Source: Candidatus Geohydrothermomicrobium daggyaiense (GTDB lineage Bacteria; Actinomycetota; Geothermincolia; Fen-727; JACVIW01). From it: DNA of 9,355 nucleotides. Location: NCBI GenBank assembly GCA_015711695.1, contig JACVIW010000077.1:1-9355 (forward strand), in the 5' to 3' direction. The position numbers and the translations under genes are program-made. The stretch's first letter is position 1. Each line of letters opens with the position of its first letter. Positions 7,451-9,355 of the stretch are shown here, piece by piece. Under the pieces are notes generated by a model, which saw only the letters and a list, made by a program, of their open reading frames with translations, was not told where the DNA came from and did no database searches.

Positions 7451-7747
7451 TTGGTAAGAATCAGGCTGAGGCGAATGGGCAAAAAAAAGCAGCCTTCATA
7501 CCGGGTGGTAGTTGCTGATGCGCGGATGCCCAGGGATGGAAAATACATCGAGTCACTCGGGTTTTACGATCCGCTAACTGAACCATCCACCATAAAAATC
7601 GACGCTGACAGAGCGCTTCACTGGTTGAATCAGGGGGCGCAGCCTACAAAACAAGTGCTGAATCTTTTGAAAATCAGCGGAATATGGGAACAGTTTGAGA
7701 AAACCAGGTCAGGGAAGCGAAGTAAGATTGTGGAGGCGCAAAAATGA
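7451..7747 (+). CDS. rpsP: 30S ribosomal protein S16
   Basis: Small-subunit protein needed for assembly of the 5' domain of 16S rRNA. The 98-residue product has the family start VRIRLRRMGKKKQPSYRVVVAD, then the RDGKYIESLGFYDPLTEP stretch and a WLNQGAQPTKQVLNLL segment; the length is typical, with a short basic tail (KTRSGKRSK). Translation begins at TTG, supported by a near-perfect Shine-Dalgarno 7 bases upstream and by the protein alignment. The next ATG in frame would remove the conserved first strand. The stop overlaps the khpA start by four bases (ATGA), implying translational coupling. Confidence 0.97.
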   Translation: MVRIRLRRMGKKKQPSYRVVVADARMPRDGKYIESLGFYDPLTEPSTIKIDADRALHWLNQGAQPTKQVLNLLKISGIWEQFEKTRSGKRSKIVEAQK

Positions 7748-7974
7748 AAGATCTTCTTGAATACCTTGCAAAGTCTCTTGTTGACAACCCAAACGACGTC
7801 CACGTTGAGATGATCGAGGGTGAAAGATCGGTAATACTTCAACTAAAGGTAAACCCCGTGGACATAGGTAAGGTTATCGGTAAGCAGGGACGCATAGCTC
7901 AAGCGCTGCGAACGCTCATCAAAGCCGCGGCCACAAAACAGGGCAAGAATGCAATTGTCGAGATCCTTGACTGA
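7744..7974 (+). CDS. khpA: KH-domain RNA-binding protein KhpA (YlqC family)
   Basis: Small single-KH-domain protein of 76 residues. Homologues in Gram-positive bacteria bind RNA and form a heterodimer with KhpB/Jag, affecting cell size and division. The type II KH signature is clear: IGKVIGKQGRIAQALRTL, with the GKQG loop at residues 46-49. The N-terminal helix LLEYLAKSLVDNP is the family's usual start. It overlaps rpsP by four bases and shares one base with rimM (TGATG), the order typical of rpsP-ylqC-rimM operons. Nothing unusual is seen. Confidence 0.94.
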   Translation: MKDLLEYLAKSLVDNPNDVHVEMIEGERSVILQLKVNPVDIGKVIGKQGRIAQALRTLIKAAATKQGKNAIVEILD

Positions 7975-8528
7975 TGACCAGGGACTCCGGTCATTCTGTT
8001 AGCCCATCATTTCTCGTTGTGGGAAGAATAATCAGGCCCCACGGTGTTCGTGGGGCCGTCATCGTTGAACCCATGACCGATTGTCCATTTCGCTTCGAGA
8101 AAGACTCGCGGATATTGCTTGATTTTAAAGGCGTTTATAAGAAAACCCTCACAGTCATTTCTTCTATGCCTTTCAAGGGGAGGCTCCTCGTGAAATTTGC
8201 AGAGATTCAATCGAGGGAAGATGCGGAAGATATCAGGGAATGCGATCTTGTGATTCCTCTTGGTGATGCTGATACTTTGAGAAGTGGCGAATACTGGGTA
8301 CATGAACTTGTCGGTATGAGCGTAGTCAGCGAAAATGGTGAAAGGCTCGGAGAGGTTGCAGACGTTTTCCTGGGGGCTCATCAGGACCATCTTGTGGTAA
8401 TAGATGATGAGGGGCAGGAGTTCATGGTCCCATTCGTAAGGGCTTTTGTGATTGATGTAAACCGGGAAACCGGCGCAATTATGATTAGGCTATTAGATGG
8501 ACTCCTACCGAAAAGAAAATTGCGGTGA
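7974..8528 (+). CDS. rimM: Ribosome maturation factor RimM
   Basis: Assembly factor that binds S19 and helps mature the 30S head. It is 184 residues, a typical size. N-terminal RimM barrel: GRIIRPHGVRGAV at residues 17-29, and KGRLLVKFAEIQSREDAE near 68-85. C-terminal PRC barrel: YWVHELVGMSV at 107-117, then GERLGEVADVF, VPFVRAFV and a closing GLLP. The residue pair normally YY is YW here. The start ATG shares its A with the khpA stop (TGATG) and lacks a strong Shine-Dalgarno, so expression probably relies on coupling to khpA. A strong hairpin lies within codons 21-28 (separate entry). trmD follows after 9 bases. Confidence 0.96.
   Translation: MTRDSGHSVSPSFLVVGRIIRPHGVRGAVIVEPMTDCPFRFEKDSRILLDFKGVYKKTLTVISSMPFKGRLLVKFAEIQSREDAEDIRECDLVIPLGDADTLRSGEYWVHELVGMSVVSENGERLGEVADVFLGAHQDHLVVIDDEGQEFMVPFVRAFVIDVNRETGAIMIRLLDGLLPKRKLR
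8035..8057 (+). repeat. Perfect 9-bp GC-rich hairpin inside rimM
   Basis: GGCCCCACG (8035-8043) and CGTGGGGCC (8049-8057) are exact reverse complements around a 5-base loop. It sits about 60 bases into rimM, over the conserved codons for RPHGVRGA. No T-run follows, so it is not an intrinsic terminator. A role in mRNA processing, pausing or translation is possible; it could also be a by-product of codon choice in a conserved motif. Confidence 0.6.
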
Positions 8529-8537
8529 GAAGATAAA

Positions 8538-9287
8538 ATGGCTGAGCCGGCTTTTTCCAGGGAACCCCGAAAACTCAAGTTTCACGTTTTCTGCGCTATT
8601 CCCGAGACGATAAAGTCCGTATTTGAAACTGGCGTGATAAGAAAAGCGGTGGATACAGGCGTTCTCAGGGTTTTTCTTCATGATCTTCATGCGCTTAGCC
8701 CAGAGCCACACGGAAAAATAGATGATTATCCATACGGCGGTGGACCAGGAATGATTCTACGTGTGGATGTGGTTGCGCATGCTCTTGAGAAGGTATTCTG
8801 TAAAGACGCGACAGATATCGGGAAACTTATGCCGGTGATATTGCTCTCTCCTCAGGGTGAGAGATTCACTCAAGAAATGGCGATTAGCTTTGTGTCGTTT
8901 TCTGAGATTGTTTTCATATGTGGCAGATATGAGGGTGTTGATGAGCGAGTAAGAGAGTATATCGCCACAAAAGAAGTTTCCATCGGAGACTTTATACTTT
9001 CAGGTGGTGAAATTGCTGCAGCGGCGGTAATTGACGCGGTGGTTAGGTTGATCCCAGGAGTTGTGGGGAACGTTGAATCTCTTAAGGAGGAATCCTTCAC
9101 CTCCGGTTTGCTCGAATATCCCCAGTATACCAGGCCGGCGTCATTCAGAGGATGGAAGGTTCCCGATGTTCTGCTCTCGGGAAACCATGCGGAAATCGCC
9201 GAATGGAGGCGCAAAAAAGCGATAGAAGTAACCCGTATGAAGAGGCCCGATCTTATTTCACGAAAAGATTACCGCGAAGAAATATAA
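8538..9287 (+). CDS. trmD: tRNA (guanine37-N1)-methyltransferase TrmD
   Basis: SAM-dependent SPOUT enzyme that makes m1G37 in tRNAs reading CNN/GGG-type codons, preventing +1 frameshifting. It is 249 residues with the trefoil-knot motifs in order: YPYGGGPGM (64-72), LLSPQGERF (102-110), CGRYEGVDERV (128-138), SIGDFILSGGE (148-158), VVRLIPGVVG (168-177), GLLEYPQYTRP (190-200) and VLLSGNHAEI (211-220). Arg170 matches catalytic Arg154 of the Haemophilus enzyme. The position of its catalytic Asp169 (EDSF) is Glu185 here (EESF). The N terminus has about 12 extra residues before KFHVF, and the usual LFPE reads AIPE. The start is ATG 8538, with GAGAAG upstream and no start codon at the canonical position. 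It is 9 bp after rimM and is the last gene before a hairpin. Confidence 0.96.
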   Translation: MAEPAFSREPRKLKFHVFCAIPETIKSVFETGVIRKAVDTGVLRVFLHDLHALSPEPHGKIDDYPYGGGPGMILRVDVVAHALEKVFCKDATDIGKLMPVILLSPQGERFTQEMAISFVSFSEIVFICGRYEGVDERVREYIATKEVSIGDFILSGGEIAAAAVIDAVVRLIPGVVGNVESLKEESFTSGLLEYPQYTRPASFRGWKVPDVLLSGNHAEIAEWRRKKAIEVTRMKRPDLISRKDYREEI

Positions 9288-9303
9288 CGTTTCTCGCTGA
9301 TGA

Positions 9304-9340
9304 ATGACCCGCCACGGGTCATCTATTCCGTTTTTCTCTT
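9304..9340 (+). terminator. Probable intrinsic terminator after trmD
   Basis: ATGACCCG (9304-9311) and CGGGTCAT (9315-9322) form a perfect 8-bp stem with a 3-base loop, 16 bases past the trmD stop. The T-run (TTTTTCTCTT, 9331-9340) begins 8 bases after the stem rather than at once, so termination may be partial. A protein-binding or leader hairpin for a gene beyond the window is the alternative. Confidence 0.5.
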
Positions 9341-9355
9341 GATTTGCCTGAAGGG

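Noticed and set aside
9160..9183. 7-bp hairpin TTCCCGA/TCGGGAA inside trmD
   Set aside because: It is within conserved coding sequence (VPDVLLSG), has a 10-base loop and no T-run; a stem of this size is plausible by chance.
1..9355. CRISPR arrays, insertion sequences, tRNA/rRNA genes or phage genes
   Set aside because: Scanning by eye found no regularly spaced repeats, transposase-like ORFs, terminal repeats or RNA-gene signatures.

Overview
This window is a conserved bacterial housekeeping locus. It carries chromosome-organisation, signal-recognition-particle (SRP) and ribosome/tRNA-maturation genes in the order smc (5' end off the window) - ftsY - unknown gene - [LUD-domain gene on the opposite strand] - ffh - rpsP - khpA - rimM - trmD. 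This is close to the smc-ftsY-ylxM-ffh-rpsP-ylqC-rimM-trmD order of Gram-positive bacteria, so the source looks like a Bacillota- or Synergistota-like lineage. GC content is moderate, Shine-Dalgarno sequences are strong, and at least one gene starts with TTG. The SMC head wording (EVEAALDD, then a THQKR...ADVLYGVSMQGDG stretch) also recalls actinobacterial and Synergistota-type SMCs. The phylum is a guess; there is no rRNA or species marker here.

Left part (1-5058, plus strand): most of SMC (N-arm coiled coil, hinge, C-arm and C-terminal ATPase head), then ftsY 10-13 bp later. After about 50 bp comes a roughly 332-residue cytoplasmic protein that I do not recognise, which reads as a possible (beta/alpha)8 barrel. 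Middle (5092-5754, minus strand): a LUD/DUF162-type protein with a C-terminal four-cysteine cluster, convergent with the barrel gene. The 315 bp between this gene and ffh is the main intergenic region. It holds a possible ffh promoter, a small hydrophobic ORF and an inverted repeat.

Right part (6070-9287, plus strand): ffh, then the tightly packed rpsP-khpA-rimM-trmD set. Overlaps of 4 and 1 bases and a 9-base gap suggest one transcript with translational coupling. A perfect 8-bp hairpin followed by a T-rich stretch lies just after trmD and may end the transcript.

How the genes fit together: Ffh and FtsY are the two SRP GTPases (particle and membrane receptor) that target nascent membrane proteins. 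S16, RimM, KhpA and TrmD serve 30S assembly, RNA binding and tRNA m1G37 modification. SMC compacts and segregates the chromosome. I see no mobile element, CRISPR array, tRNA, rRNA or clear novel defence or metabolic system. The least explained items are the orphan barrel protein, the inserted LUD gene, a Glu at the TrmD catalytic-Asp position, and a 9-bp hairpin inside rimM.
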